From SAR324 cluster bacterium (GTDB lineage: Bacteria; SAR324; NAC60-12): a stretch of 64,000 nucleotides of DNA. Below the pieces are notes generated by a model. That model did no database searches. It was not told the origin of the DNA and saw only the letters and a list, made by a program, of their open reading frames with translations. The first letter of the stretch is position 1; each line of letters starts with the position of its first letter. Below, one piece after another: positions 1 to 8,023 of the stretch. Made by a program: the position numbers and the translations under genes. The stretch spans positions 42,307 through 106,306 of the forward strand of contig JANQJU010000086.1 in NCBI GenBank assembly GCA_028281495.1, in the 5' to 3' direction.

Positions 1-620
1 TGGCAGAAGCGATCATGGGATTGCGCCGCAAGCAGTCGGGACAGATCTGGGTGCAGGGGCAGGAAGCATCAATTCATTCTCCGTCAGATGCTCTGAAGTA
101 TCGTCTGGGTTATCTCTCGGAAGACCGCAAAGGACGGGGCTTGGTGCTCAATTTTGGAATTCCAGAAAACACGACGTTGATCTCGCTCAAAAAGTACAGT
201 CGTTGGATTTTGCATAAACATAAAGAACGAGAGGTCACCCAAACCTATGTGAAGCAGTTTGATGTGAGAGCGGCATCAATGAACTCGGAATTGCAATATC
301 TCAGTGGGGGAAATCAGCAAAAAGTGTATCTGGCAAAATGGATGGATACCAACCCTGAAATTCTGATCTTAGACGAACCTACCCGTGGTATTGACGTCAA
401 TGCCAAGAAAGAAATCTACCATTTTATCCATTCGCTGACGGAAGCAGGACTTTCCTGCATCGTTATCTCTTCCGAGCTGGAAGAACTGATTGGTTTGTGC
501 ACCCGAGTGTTGGTCATGCGGGTGGGTCGCATCGTGGGCGAAGTCACTGGGGAACACATCAACGAAGAAGAAATTATGGTTTACGCAGCCGGTCTGCACG
601 ACGAACGCATGCCGGCTTGA
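1..620 (+). CDS. Sugar-type ABC transporter ATP-binding protein, C-terminal part
   Basis: The frame is open from the first bases of the window, so the gene starts upstream; the visible ATG at 15 is internal. About 205 residues remain, which is the second nucleotide-binding half of an RbsA/MglA/XylG-type double ATPase. The ABC signature LSGGNQQKV and the Walker B with its extension, LILDEPTRGIDV, are clear. The NQQK form of the signature and the TRGID extension are typical of the carbohydrate uptake class 2 family. It should sit on the cytoplasmic face and energise the permease encoded 34 bp downstream. The start of the protein, including the first Walker A, lies outside the window. The substrate cannot be told from this part. 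Confidence 0.93.
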   Translation, partial: AEAIMGLRRKQSGQIWVQGQEASIHSPSDALKYRLGYLSEDRKGRGLVLNFGIPENTTLISLKKYSRWILHKHKEREVTQTYVKQFDVRAASMNSELQYLSGGNQQKVYLAKWMDTNPEILILDEPTRGIDVNAKKEIYHFIHSLTEAGLSCIVISSELEELIGLCTRVLVMRVGRIVGEVTGEHINEEEIMVYAAGLHDERMPA

Positions 621-654
621 TTGAGGCATTAATCCATCTGAGGCAAGAGGTATC

Positions 655-1662
655 ATGAGCACAGCAAAAACAACGTTGCCCCCGGCATCGTTTAAGAATG
701 GCGGCACGGGAATTGTGTCGATCTTGAAGAGAATTGAATTTTCTAAATACGCACCGCTGATCGCATTGATCGTGTTGATCGTGCTTTCCGCAATCGCGAG
801 TGAGCACTTTCTGAAATTCCGCAATCTCACCAATATCCTACGACAGGTTTCTTATACCGGGATCATCGCGGTAGGTATGACCTTTGTGATCATTGCCGGA
901 GGGATCGATCTTTCCGTGGGTTCCATGCTGGCGTTGGTTGGGATGGCCGCTATTTTTGCCATGAACACCCTGGGGCCTGGACCGGATGCGGTGATGGCTG
1001 CCGTTGGTGTGGCCTTAGTGCTCGGAGCGGCTTGTGGAGCACTCAACGGTGTGCTGGTAACCAAAGGAAAAATCGCGTCGTTCATTGCCACTTTAGGCAC
1101 GATGTCGATTTTCCGGTCGCTGACCCTGTATTTCAGTGATGCCGGTGAGGTCATTTCTGAAAACGAACTCTACACCACAATTGGCAGTGGCTATTTCCTA
1201 CAGATTCCATACCCGGTGTGGATTTTTTTGGGCATTGCCCTGATGTCCCATGTGGTGTTGAACAATACGCGGTTTGGTCGCTACGTGTGTGCGGTCGGAT
1301 CCAACAAAACGGTCGCGGTGTACTCAGCAATCAAGGTCCGATGGATCACGTTTTGGACCTTCTTGATTGTGGGAGCCACGGTGGGGGTGTCTTCGGTTCT
1401 GTTGTCCTCTCGGTTGAATTCCATCAGCCCCGGAGATGCAGGCATCTTTTATGAATTGGATGCCATCGCCGCAGTCGTGATTGGAGGCACTTCCCTTGCC
1501 GGAGGAAGAGGAACTATTGTGGGAACCGTTATTGGAGCCACCATCTTAGGCATTATTAACAATATGTTGAATTTGTTGGGAGTGTCTCCCTACCTTCAAG
1601 GCACAGTGAAAGGGTTGGTGATCCTCGTTGCTGTGCTGGTGCAATATAAGAAAAATGACTGA
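655..1662 (+). CDS. Sugar-type ABC transporter permease (RbsC/YtfT-like)
   Basis: A 335-residue membrane protein of the BPD_transp_2 family. It has many hydrophobic segments and the family motif GGIDLSVGS near residue 84, plus a C-terminal GGTSLAGGRGTIVGT stretch with a following NNMLNLLGV segment. These features mark inner-membrane permeases of ribose, xylose, galactofuranose and autoinducer-2 importers, which work as a pair of subunits with the double ATPase. It follows the ATPase gene closely and precedes two binding-protein genes, so it belongs to one importer operon. A single permease gene implies a homodimer. Substrate unknown. Confidence 0.93.
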   Translation: MSTAKTTLPPASFKNGGTGIVSILKRIEFSKYAPLIALIVLIVLSAIASEHFLKFRNLTNILRQVSYTGIIAVGMTFVIIAGGIDLSVGSMLALVGMAAIFAMNTLGPGPDAVMAAVGVALVLGAACGALNGVLVTKGKIASFIATLGTMSIFRSLTLYFSDAGEVISENELYTTIGSGYFLQIPYPVWIFLGIALMSHVVLNNTRFGRYVCAVGSNKTVAVYSAIKVRWITFWTFLIVGATVGVSSVLLSSRLNSISPGDAGIFYELDAIAAVVIGGTSLAGGRGTIVGTVIGATILGIINNMLNLLGVSPYLQGTVKGLVILVAVLVQYKKND

Positions 1663-1744
1663 GATTCCCACCCCCATGAGCATTCATTCAATTCAGAGGC
1701 AATAAATTTAATTAAAAATTAGCAATAATCGGAGGAGGCAAAAC

Positions 1745-2899
1745 ATGAGTGCAAAAAAATGGATCACGATCCTGCTAGCAGTCAGCATGAGCATTATGTT
1801 CAACACGGGAGCATTTGCCGCCGACCCCATCAAAGTCACGTTCTTGGTGCCCGATAAGAAATGGTATTTTTGGGCCGATGTGGCTTCGTTTATGGAAGCG
1901 GCAGCGGAAGATCTCAATATGGAGCTGACGGTGGTTTACACCGAATCGGGAAAAAACCGATTCGCCACCAAACGGCTCGCTGAAAGTATTGTTCAAGGCA
2001 GTGACAAACCCGATTATCTCGTCACAGTGTTTTTGCAAGGCATTGGCGAAGGTATTTTATCAGCGGCTGAAGCCCACCAAGTGAAGACATTTATGGTCAA
2101 TGCCAATGTGCCTGAAAAAGAAAAGTTGCAAATCGGCACACCCCGAACCCAGTTCAAACACTGGATCGGACACATGTATCCCACCAACCACAATGCAGGC
2201 TACAACTTAGCGGAATACCTGACCACTCAAGCTCAAGCCCATCGCCCATCCCAGCCTGTTAAAATGATCGGGTTTGGAGGCCCCGGGTTTTCTACGGTGG
2301 CGGTGGACCGTAATGCCGGTGTGAAACAATATGCGGAACGGGATGACGTGACCCTCAGTGTCTTAGCCCCTACCGATTGGGACCGCGAGTTGGCCTACAA
2401 AAAAACCTTCGCGTTGTTGAAACGCCATCCCGATACCCAAGTCATTTGGACCGGAAGCGATGGGATGGCCTTAGGTGCGATGAAAGCGAGCCAAGAAGCA
2501 GGCCGTTCTCCTGGCAAAGACATTTTCATCGGCGGAATCGATTGGACACCCGAAGCATTGGTTGCTGTGAAAAACGGGAAACTGAGCGCCACCATCGGAG
2601 GCCATTTCATGGAAGGAGGGTGGATCATGGTGTTGCTGCACGATTACCATCACGGTAAAGACTTTGCCGAAATGACGGGCTTGACCATCGTCTCCGATTT
2701 CAAGCTCATCCATTCCCAGAATGCACCACCCTATCTAGAAAAATTTGGTGATCAAGATTGGAGCCAAATTGATTTCCGAAAATTCTCAAGAGCCCACAAC
2801 CCGAATTTGGATCGCTACAACTTCGAGCTGGAGCACGTCGGAAGCCTTTGCTGTCAACCCAAACAAGGCACGTCAGTGAGCCAAAAATCGACACAATAA
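1745..2899 (+). CDS. Periplasmic sugar-binding protein, ABC importer (first of two)
   Basis: A 384-residue solute-binding protein of the periplasmic-binding-protein type I fold (Peripla_BP_4). It begins with a cleavable signal peptide (basic start, hydrophobic core, GAFAAD cleavage region near residue 26). A strong Shine-Dalgarno (GGAGGAGG) lies just before the ATG. The stretch IWTGSDGMALGAMKA followed by IGGIDWTPEAL is the conserved hinge and second-lobe region of this fold. The C-terminus carries about 60 residues beyond the usual fold, ending in a low-complexity Gln/Ser/Thr tail, so it is longer than the typical 300-330 residues. It probably delivers a sugar or sugar-like ligand to the permease upstream. 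Only weakly similar by eye to the second binding protein at 3090. Confidence 0.88.
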   Translation: MSAKKWITILLAVSMSIMFNTGAFAADPIKVTFLVPDKKWYFWADVASFMEAAAEDLNMELTVVYTESGKNRFATKRLAESIVQGSDKPDYLVTVFLQGIGEGILSAAEAHQVKTFMVNANVPEKEKLQIGTPRTQFKHWIGHMYPTNHNAGYNLAEYLTTQAQAHRPSQPVKMIGFGGPGFSTVAVDRNAGVKQYAERDDVTLSVLAPTDWDRELAYKKTFALLKRHPDTQVIWTGSDGMALGAMKASQEAGRSPGKDIFIGGIDWTPEALVAVKNGKLSATIGGHFMEGGWIMVLLHDYHHGKDFAEMTGLTIVSDFKLIHSQNAPPYLEKFGDQDWSQIDFRKFSRAHNPNLDRYNFELEHVGSLCCQPKQGTSVSQKSTQ

Positions 2900-2910
2900 A
2901 GACCGGGTTT

Positions 2911-3027
2911 GAGTCGATAATGTTTGAGCCAACAATGTGTAAGTCAACCGTGTTTAAAGCAATGTTGAAGTCCGCAGTGTTTGAACCAACCATGTCTAAA
3001 TCAGCAATGTTGAAGTCAACAATGTTT
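2911..3027 (+). repeat. 15-bp direct repeat array between two binding-protein genes
   Basis: Eight head-to-tail units follow one another without spacers: 2911, 2926, 2941, 2956 (a 12-bp short unit), 2968, 2983, 2998 and 3013. The consensus is close to RARTCAACAATGTTT; units differ from each other at two to five positions, so this is an old, decaying array. It fills most of the 190-bp gap between the two binding-protein genes. It is translated by no convincing gene: the open frames across it, on both strands, look like pentapeptide repeats only because the unit is 15 bp long. It lies upstream of the strong Shine-Dalgarno of the second binding protein and might affect messenger stability or relative expression. 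Confidence 0.85.
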
Positions 3028-3089
3028 CTAATGAGCATCGCAATCTGTCGAATTTGGATTGCATTCTATCAACCCAAAAAGGAGGTACC

Positions 3090-4061
3090 ATGAAAATTTT
3101 GATGAAGTTAATCGTAGTGTCATTATTCGCTATTGGTTTAAATATACCCTTCACCCTTTCGGCGATGGCTGAGAAAGTGAAAGTGGGAGTTTCAGTCCCA
3201 TCAGCGGATCATGGTTGGACCGCAGGTCTGCTGTGGTGGGCAAAAAAAGCGGTGCAAGAGATTGAAGCCAAAGACAAAGATGTGGAGTTTTATGTCGTTG
3301 CTGCCAGTTCCGGAAGCAAGCAAGTGGGAGATGTGGAAGATCTGATGATCAAAGGCATCAACGCCTTAGTGATCTTGCCTCACAACCCCGCCACTCTTCA
3401 GACTGTCATTCAAGAAGCCTATGACTCAGGCATCTACACCGTGGTTGTGGATCGTGAATTGCCCAAACCCGCGCAACACGTATTCTTGGCAGGAGACAAT
3501 CCTGGATTAGGCCGAATTGGTGGTGAATGGCTGGCCAAAGAACTGGGAGGAAAAGGTAAAGTCGTTGTGTTGGAAGGCATGCCGATTCCAATCAACAAGC
3601 AACGTGTGGATGCCTTCAATGAAGTCATGGCTGCTCATCCAGGAATCGAAATTTTGGATTCCCAACCTGCCGATTGGTCTACCCAAAAAGCATTGCGCCT
3701 GATGGAAAACTATCTCCAGAAGCACGACCATATTGATGCTGTATGGTGCCAAGACGATGACATGTTGAAAGGGGTGATGCAGGCTATCAAAGAATCGGGG
3801 CGTACTGAGATTAAAACGGTGTTGGGTGGTGCTGGTTCTAAAGACATCATCAAGATGATCATGGAAGACAATCCCACGGTCCGCGCGACGGTGACCTACA
3901 ATCCTTCAATGATTGCTTCCGGAATTGTGTTTGGTGTGGAAGGCGCTCGGGGGCAACGAGTCGGAGGGCTGTATCACACACCGTCTCGCGTGATCTTAGC
4001 TGCCGATCTCGTGGTGAAAGCCAACGCCGATGATTTCTACTTTCCCGATGCTGCGTTCTAA
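3090..4061 (+). CDS. Periplasmic sugar-binding protein, ABC importer (second of two)
   Basis: A 323-residue Peripla_BP_4 solute-binding protein. I chose the ATG at 3090 because AAGGAGG sits just before it and a proper signal peptide follows (MKILMKLIVVSLFAIGLN, cleavage near AMAEK); an in-frame ATG at 3054 would bury the signal. The mature start KVGVSVPSADHGWTAG and the later GDNPGLGRIGGEWLAKEL segment match the ribose/xylose/galactofuranose-binding group. It is the fourth gene of the importer operon. Two binding proteins sharing one permease suggests two ligands, or that one acts as a sensor, but this is inference. Confidence 0.92.
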   Translation: MKILMKLIVVSLFAIGLNIPFTLSAMAEKVKVGVSVPSADHGWTAGLLWWAKKAVQEIEAKDKDVEFYVVAASSGSKQVGDVEDLMIKGINALVILPHNPATLQTVIQEAYDSGIYTVVVDRELPKPAQHVFLAGDNPGLGRIGGEWLAKELGGKGKVVVLEGMPIPINKQRVDAFNEVMAAHPGIEILDSQPADWSTQKALRLMENYLQKHDHIDAVWCQDDDMLKGVMQAIKESGRTEIKTVLGGAGSKDIIKMIMEDNPTVRATVTYNPSMIASGIVFGVEGARGQRVGGLYHTPSRVILAADLVVKANADDFYFPDAAF

Positions 4062-4108
4062 GTGATCGTCCCATCGAATTCTTCAAGAGGGTTCTCCTCT
4101 TCCCTCAG

Positions 4109-4152
4109 GAAAAGCCATCGTGAGTGTGTTCCCCATCAAGCGGTGGCTTTTC
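4109..4152 (+). terminator. Inverted repeat downstream of the ABC operon
   Basis: A 12-bp stem (GAAAAGCCATCG at 4109-4120 with CGGTGGCTTTTC at 4141-4152, one wobble pair) encloses a 20-nt loop. The A-rich outer left arm and T-rich outer right arm give the look of a bidirectional rho-independent terminator. It lies 48 bp after the last importer gene and before the end of the oppositely oriented acetyltransferase gene, so it could serve both. Confidence 0.6.
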
Positions 4153-4218
4153 GCATTTCAGCATCGCTCTCAGAACCGCCAGTGGAATGGATACGCTAGC
4201 ATTGGTATATTCATCTTT

Positions 4219-4794
4219 TTACGGCAAGTGCACAGCTTCGATATTTCTTGTCATGTAAATACTGTCGATGCTGTCTTTGCTGCCATATTCGACCTGAGCA
4301 TCTTCATCGGATAGTGTGGTCCTAATGAAACCTGCCTTTTCATAGGCTCGGATCGCCCTCAGGTTACTTGCCGAAGGCTTGATGTAGAACCCGTCGACCC
4401 CCGATTGTTTTCCAAGATAGTCACAGAGCAAACGCAGTGCTTCCGATCCGCGCCCGTACCCACACTGTTTTTTGGAGAACATCCAGATGTCGAGTTCGGT
4501 CCGATTTTTGTCTTTCTCGATGTCGTTGTAGTTCACTTGTCCTACCGCCTGTCCATCGACTTCTATTACAAAACACCGGCCAAGCTCTGGTCTCGAATCG
4601 TCGAAATAGTAAGACTTGTAATCGTCGCAAAACTCCTCATAGCTTAACAAAGGCGTATAATCCTGGGATGGGTGTCCCATTAGGATATCGGTCAGATCCG
4701 AATGAGCTAGAGCTAAATAGATCGGATATCTGTCTGTCATAACGGCTGGGCGCAGCCGGATGCTTTTGCCATTAATATAGTCGGGGTGCTTCAT
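4219..4794 (-). CDS. GNAT family N-acetyltransferase (RimJ/RimL-like)
   Basis: A 191-residue acetyltransferase of the RimJ/RimL type (Acetyltransf_3). The start SIRLRPAVMTDRYPIYLAL is the usual first strand and helix; the acetyl-CoA pyrophosphate loop is CGYGRGSEAL at about residues 111-120, and ASNLRAIRAYEKAGFIR is the conserved C-terminal motif. Such enzymes acetylate a protein N-terminus, an amino acid or a small antibiotic; the acceptor cannot be told. It stands alone, convergent with the ABC operon and divergent from the next gene. Confidence 0.9.
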   Translation of the reverse strand: MKHPDYINGKSIRLRPAVMTDRYPIYLALAHSDLTDILMGHPSQDYTPLLSYEEFCDDYKSYYFDDSRPELGRCFVIEVDGQAVGQVNYNDIEKDKNRTELDIWMFSKKQCGYGRGSEALRLLCDYLGKQSGVDGFYIKPSASNLRAIRAYEKAGFIRTTLSDEDAQVEYGSKDSIDSIYMTRNIEAVHLP

Positions 4795-4832
4795 TCTCTT
4801 TCAAGGCCTTCTCAAAAAATGGATGTGAAAAT

Positions 4833-5813
4833 TTGACAAAAAGACGATTTGATACCTATATCGCCGTCGACTGGAGTGCTCACAGTCAACCAACCTCTAA
4901 GAAAGGCACTGCGAATGCCATATGGGTTGGCATTGCTGAGCCTAAAAAACCAGAAAAAGACGCGGTCAAGGAATGTTATTTCCACACGAGATATTCCTGT
5001 CAGGTTTTTCTAAAAAATAAACTCAAGGAGTGCGTTTACCAAAAACGAAGTGTGTTGGTTGGTTTTGACTTCGGGTATGGGTACCCCTCCGGCTTTTCAA
5101 AAGCGCTTGGCTTGCCAGGAAATTCCTTAGACAGCCGACTGTGGCGATTGATATGGGACGAATTGAACCGACGCATCGAAGATCACGAGAACAACCGGAA
5201 CAATCGATTTGACGTGGCGAATGCCCTCAATGAGCAGATCGGCGAAAGTCCCCCTGGGCCGTTTTGGGGGTGCCTTGGGAAAAAATACGATTGGTTGCTA
5301 CCAACCAAACCCGCCGGTGGATTTCCCTACCGGGTGAGAGATTTCAAAATAGAAGAATATCGGATAGTCGAGCGTCGCGAGATCCGTCGTGGTATCCAGT
5401 CGTCTTGGAAGACCTGTTATCCTGCCAGTGTGGGAGGGCAATCGCTGGTTGGAATCCCTGTGCTTTGTCAGTTGCTTGATGATCCCGAATTGAGACCTTT
5501 TAGCACCGTGTGGCCTTATGAAACAGGCTTCGCTCTTCCACCCCTTGCCGCGACCAATCTTGCCACAGCCTATCCTCTCATTGTGCATGCTGAAATCTGG
5601 CCCGGCCTTGTTGCTGAAGACGTGAAACGACTTTTGAAAAAAGGTCCCCAATTGATCAAAGATCAAGCCCAGGTGCGAACAACAGTGATGTGGCTCAAAG
5701 CATTGGATTGGAATGGGGTGCTTCCGGAACTGTTTGGCCCTCCTCAAGGTTTGACCTCCGAAGAGTTAGCAATATGCCTCAACGAGGAAGGCTGGATTCT
5801 GGGAGTGAGGTGA
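4833..5813 (+). CDS. Unrecognised 326-aa protein, possible RNase H-like fold
   Basis: The best start is a TTG at 4833; there is no good ATG in frame and only a weak purine stretch before it. The opening YIAVDWSA and the later VGFDFGYGYPSGF look like the acidic strands of an RNase H-like or DUF429-like fold, with Asp residues where metal ligands would lie. Proteins of this kind are found in alphaproteobacteria and have been labelled with cobalamin or molybdopterin roles without proof. No signal peptide or membrane segment. Function not assigned; a nuclease or sugar-kinase-like ATP-binding fold is possible. Confidence 0.7.
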   Translation: MTKRRFDTYIAVDWSAHSQPTSKKGTANAIWVGIAEPKKPEKDAVKECYFHTRYSCQVFLKNKLKECVYQKRSVLVGFDFGYGYPSGFSKALGLPGNSLDSRLWRLIWDELNRRIEDHENNRNNRFDVANALNEQIGESPPGPFWGCLGKKYDWLLPTKPAGGFPYRVRDFKIEEYRIVERREIRRGIQSSWKTCYPASVGGQSLVGIPVLCQLLDDPELRPFSTVWPYETGFALPPLAATNLATAYPLIVHAEIWPGLVAEDVKRLLKKGPQLIKDQAQVRTTVMWLKALDWNGVLPELFGPPQGLTSEELAICLNEEGWILGVR

Positions 5814-5994
5814 ACTTTTTCTCCGCATTCCTCGCATCCTATCTTTAAGTGTTTTCAAAAATTGTCATCGTGCAGGGCAGACTTTATAAGACTCAATACT
5901 AAAATAAAAATATCGTGAAATGCTTCACTCTGATTTTTTGATTGCATTTGCCATATCCTCGTTCTGAACCAGCTAATCTTTAGTCCACAATGAA

Positions 5995-6017
5995 GTTGGA
6001 AAACCAACGATTTTTTA
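5995..6017 (+). terminator. Short hairpin with T-run upstream of the Rpn gene
   Basis: A 5-bp stem (GTTGG/CCAAC, loop AAAA) is followed by GATTTTTT. It lies 182 bp after the preceding gene and about 20 bp before the ribosome binding site of the next. The stem is short, so termination would be weak; it could also attenuate the Rpn gene. Confidence 0.4.
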
Positions 6018-6046
6018 GGGTAGGTTATTGAAGATAAGGAGGATTC

Positions 6047-7072
6047 TTGTCAGCAGCAGAAAACGAAGATCATCACGAAAAGGACTCAAGCGAAGCACAG
6101 GCATCACGCTACGATCTTGTCCAGCCAGACCCTGGCCTCAAAAATCTCATTCATGATTTTCCAAAATCGATGCTTCGGTGGTTATTACCCCAAGCAGAAG
6201 CGGCTTTTGGTCCCATCGTGGACTATGAACCGTTGCGGCAGGAAATGCGCAAATCGTCGCTTCAGGCACGCGGTCGAGAACTGGATTTTCCCATCCGCTA
6301 TACATTTCAAGATGGGAACGAACTCATTGCCCTGATCGAATTGCATCACAGCAAACAGACTTTCGATATCTATCGAATCGCCCACTACTATGTGGATCTG
6401 GACAAAGACTATCCCCACATCCCCATCGTGCCTTTTGTGATTTTCAGCGATAGAGCGAAATGGCGTAAAAATTCGTGGGTACCCAATCAATTGAATCGCG
6501 ACTCTTTTGGCAAGACATGGATGTCGTTTCAATATGAGTTGAAAAAGCTGAAATTCATCTCAGCCCAATCGATCCGAGAAAGTGAGAACCCGGTGGAACA
6601 CATTTTGAGTCCGTTCATGGATTATCCTAAAGTAGATCGTCTGGAAGTGACCTTGAGCGCGTATCGAAATCTGTACCGATTGCTCGATTGGAACTTATTT
6701 TTAAAGTACCTGCCGTTTATCGATAAATTCGCTAATATTACGGCTAGAGAGCGTGAGTCACTCTTCAAACAACTGTTCAAAAGAAAGGACTTTGTAATGA
6801 TTCTAGAAGCACTGGAAGAACATTATTCGAAGATTTATATCAAAAAAGGACGCGAAGAAGGACGCGAAGAAGGACGCGAAGAAGGGCGCGAAGAAGGGCG
6901 CGAAGAAGGACGTGATGCCCTGAAACAAGAGTTGATTGGAAATATCCAGTTTAATCAAAAAGTTTTGCGGCATAAAGTGGCTGAAAAAGAAGAGCTACAA
7001 CTTTTAGATATGGATGAATTACGAAAAACCTTAGAAGCCTTGAAGCAACAATTATTAGATTCGCACCTTTGA
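6047..7072 (+). CDS. Rpn family recombination-promoting nuclease / putative transposase
   Basis: A 341-residue protein of the Rpn (YhgA-like, PD-(D/E)XK) family. It starts at a TTG (6047) placed 4 nt after AAGGAGG; no nearby ATG fits better. The nuclease region is about residues 20-230, with the metal-site strand seen as LIALIELHHSKQTFDIYR followed by a YYVDLDKDYP stretch. Near residues 268-287 five GREE repeats form a charged helix, which is typical of this family. Known members cleave DNA and promote RecA-independent recombination; phase-like length variation of the repeat has been proposed for such proteins. The gene stands alone between unrelated genes. No inverted repeats mark it as a mobile element. 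Confidence 0.85.
   Translation: MSAAENEDHHEKDSSEAQASRYDLVQPDPGLKNLIHDFPKSMLRWLLPQAEAAFGPIVDYEPLRQEMRKSSLQARGRELDFPIRYTFQDGNELIALIELHHSKQTFDIYRIAHYYVDLDKDYPHIPIVPFVIFSDRAKWRKNSWVPNQLNRDSFGKTWMSFQYELKKLKFISAQSIRESENPVEHILSPFMDYPKVDRLEVTLSAYRNLYRLLDWNLFLKYLPFIDKFANITARERESLFKQLFKRKDFVMILEALEEHYSKIYIKKGREEGREEGREEGREEGREEGRDALKQELIGNIQFNQKVLRHKVAEKEELQLLDMDELRKTLEALKQQLLDSHL
6848..6907 (+). repeat. 12-bp tandem repeat encoding GREE units
   Basis: Five in-phase copies of a 12-bp unit (GGRCGCGAAGAA); the first three read GGA and the last two GGG at the first codon. A sixth, diverged copy follows at 6908. Each unit encodes Gly-Arg-Glu-Glu. Copy-number change would lengthen or shorten the charged helix without breaking the frame. 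Confidence 0.95.
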
Positions 7073-7113
7073 GATTAGTTCTGCACTTGAACAGCTTTGC
7101 TTCCGTATGAACC

Positions 7114-7896
7114 TTAGTGTTTTGGAAACCAAGGAAAGAACATATTCGTACTTTTCTGATAATCGGCGTAGTCCGGGCGGTGACTGAGCGATTGTTGTTC
7201 GGTGAAGGGTACTCCCGTGATTTTCATGAGGAATACATACATCACGACGGGAGCCAAGCACACCACCCAAAAATGAGGGGCATTCACACTCAGAAACGGA
7301 TAGGCCAACCAATGCACCCATTCAAAAAAATAATTGGGATGGCGGGAATATCGCCAGAGTCCGACACGACAGGTTTTCCCGCGATTGTTGGGTTTGGATC
7401 GGAAGTGAGCTAGCTGTCGGTCGGCAAGGGCTTCTCCACCAACCGCAATGATCCATATGGCAATGCCAATCCAATCAAACACGGTCCATAAAGGAGTGGG
7501 ATTGAGCAGAGGAATTGTCAGGGGGAGGAGGAACAAAAGAATGAATAACGCCTGTACTTGAAAAAATAAAAAGAAACCGGCTTGGGCATAAGCTCCCATT
7601 GCTTCTCGCATGCGCTGATAACGTCCATCTTCTTGAGTGGCGTGCAGCACCCGATTCACCCCCAAATAGACTCCGAGTCGGATGGCCCAGGTGGCTCCCA
7701 AAATGACAACCAACCAACGACGGCCCGCATTCCCATCGGCGACCATTCCCATCACGACAATCGCAACACCCAACCCCAAAGCCCAACCGACATCTACCAC
7801 ACCGGCATCATTCGTACGCCATTGGATCCACCAAAGACCGATCATCAAGAGCGAGGCAGCAATGCCAATCCAAAATAGGGCCGTCGTTGGAATCAT
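7114..7896 (-). CDS. DUF1295 integral membrane protein (steroid 5-alpha-reductase-like)
   Basis: A 260-residue multi-pass membrane protein of the DUF1295 family, related in fold to steroid 5-alpha-reductases and isoprenylcysteine methyltransferases. At least six hydrophobic segments are visible. The family C-terminal motif is present as LWRYSRHPNYFFEWVHWLAYP near residue 183. It is the last gene of the minus-strand lipid operon, 127 bp after the Cfa-like gene. In many bacteria a DUF1295 gene accompanies Cfa, DUF1365 and FAD-oxidoreductase genes, where a role in reducing or otherwise changing a lipid acyl chain is suspected but not shown. Confidence 0.9.
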   Translation of the reverse strand: MIPTTALFWIGIAASLLMIGLWWIQWRTNDAGVVDVGWALGLGVAIVVMGMVADGNAGRRWLVVILGATWAIRLGVYLGVNRVLHATQEDGRYQRMREAMGAYAQAGFFLFFQVQALFILLFLLPLTIPLLNPTPLWTVFDWIGIAIWIIAVGGEALADRQLAHFRSKPNNRGKTCRVGLWRYSRHPNYFFEWVHWLAYPFLSVNAPHFWVVCLAPVVMYVFLMKITGVPFTEQQSLSHRPDYADYQKSTNMFFPWFPKH

Positions 7897-8023
7897 ATTT
7901 ATGAGATAGCGCGATGTTTACCGAGGTGAAAATGTAGAGGAACGGAAAAACCTGAGGCAGTCTTCAGGTTTTGTCGAGACGTTCCTCAAAAATGGGTATT
8001 GAAAAGCGTATAAAAAAAAGTTC

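Noticed and set aside
1..620. First gene taken as a truncated pseudogene
   Set aside because: The frame is open to the window edge, so the missing N-terminal half is simply outside the window.
2848..3093. Open frames on both strands across the 2911 repeat that look like pentapeptide-repeat proteins
   Set aside because: They arise because the DNA unit is 15 bp; there is no proper start, ribosome site or family motif, and the plus-strand frame ends inside the next gene's start.
6047..7072. Rpn gene taken as an insertion sequence
   Set aside because: No flanking inverted repeats or target duplication were seen; the family's transposase name does not make it a mobile element.
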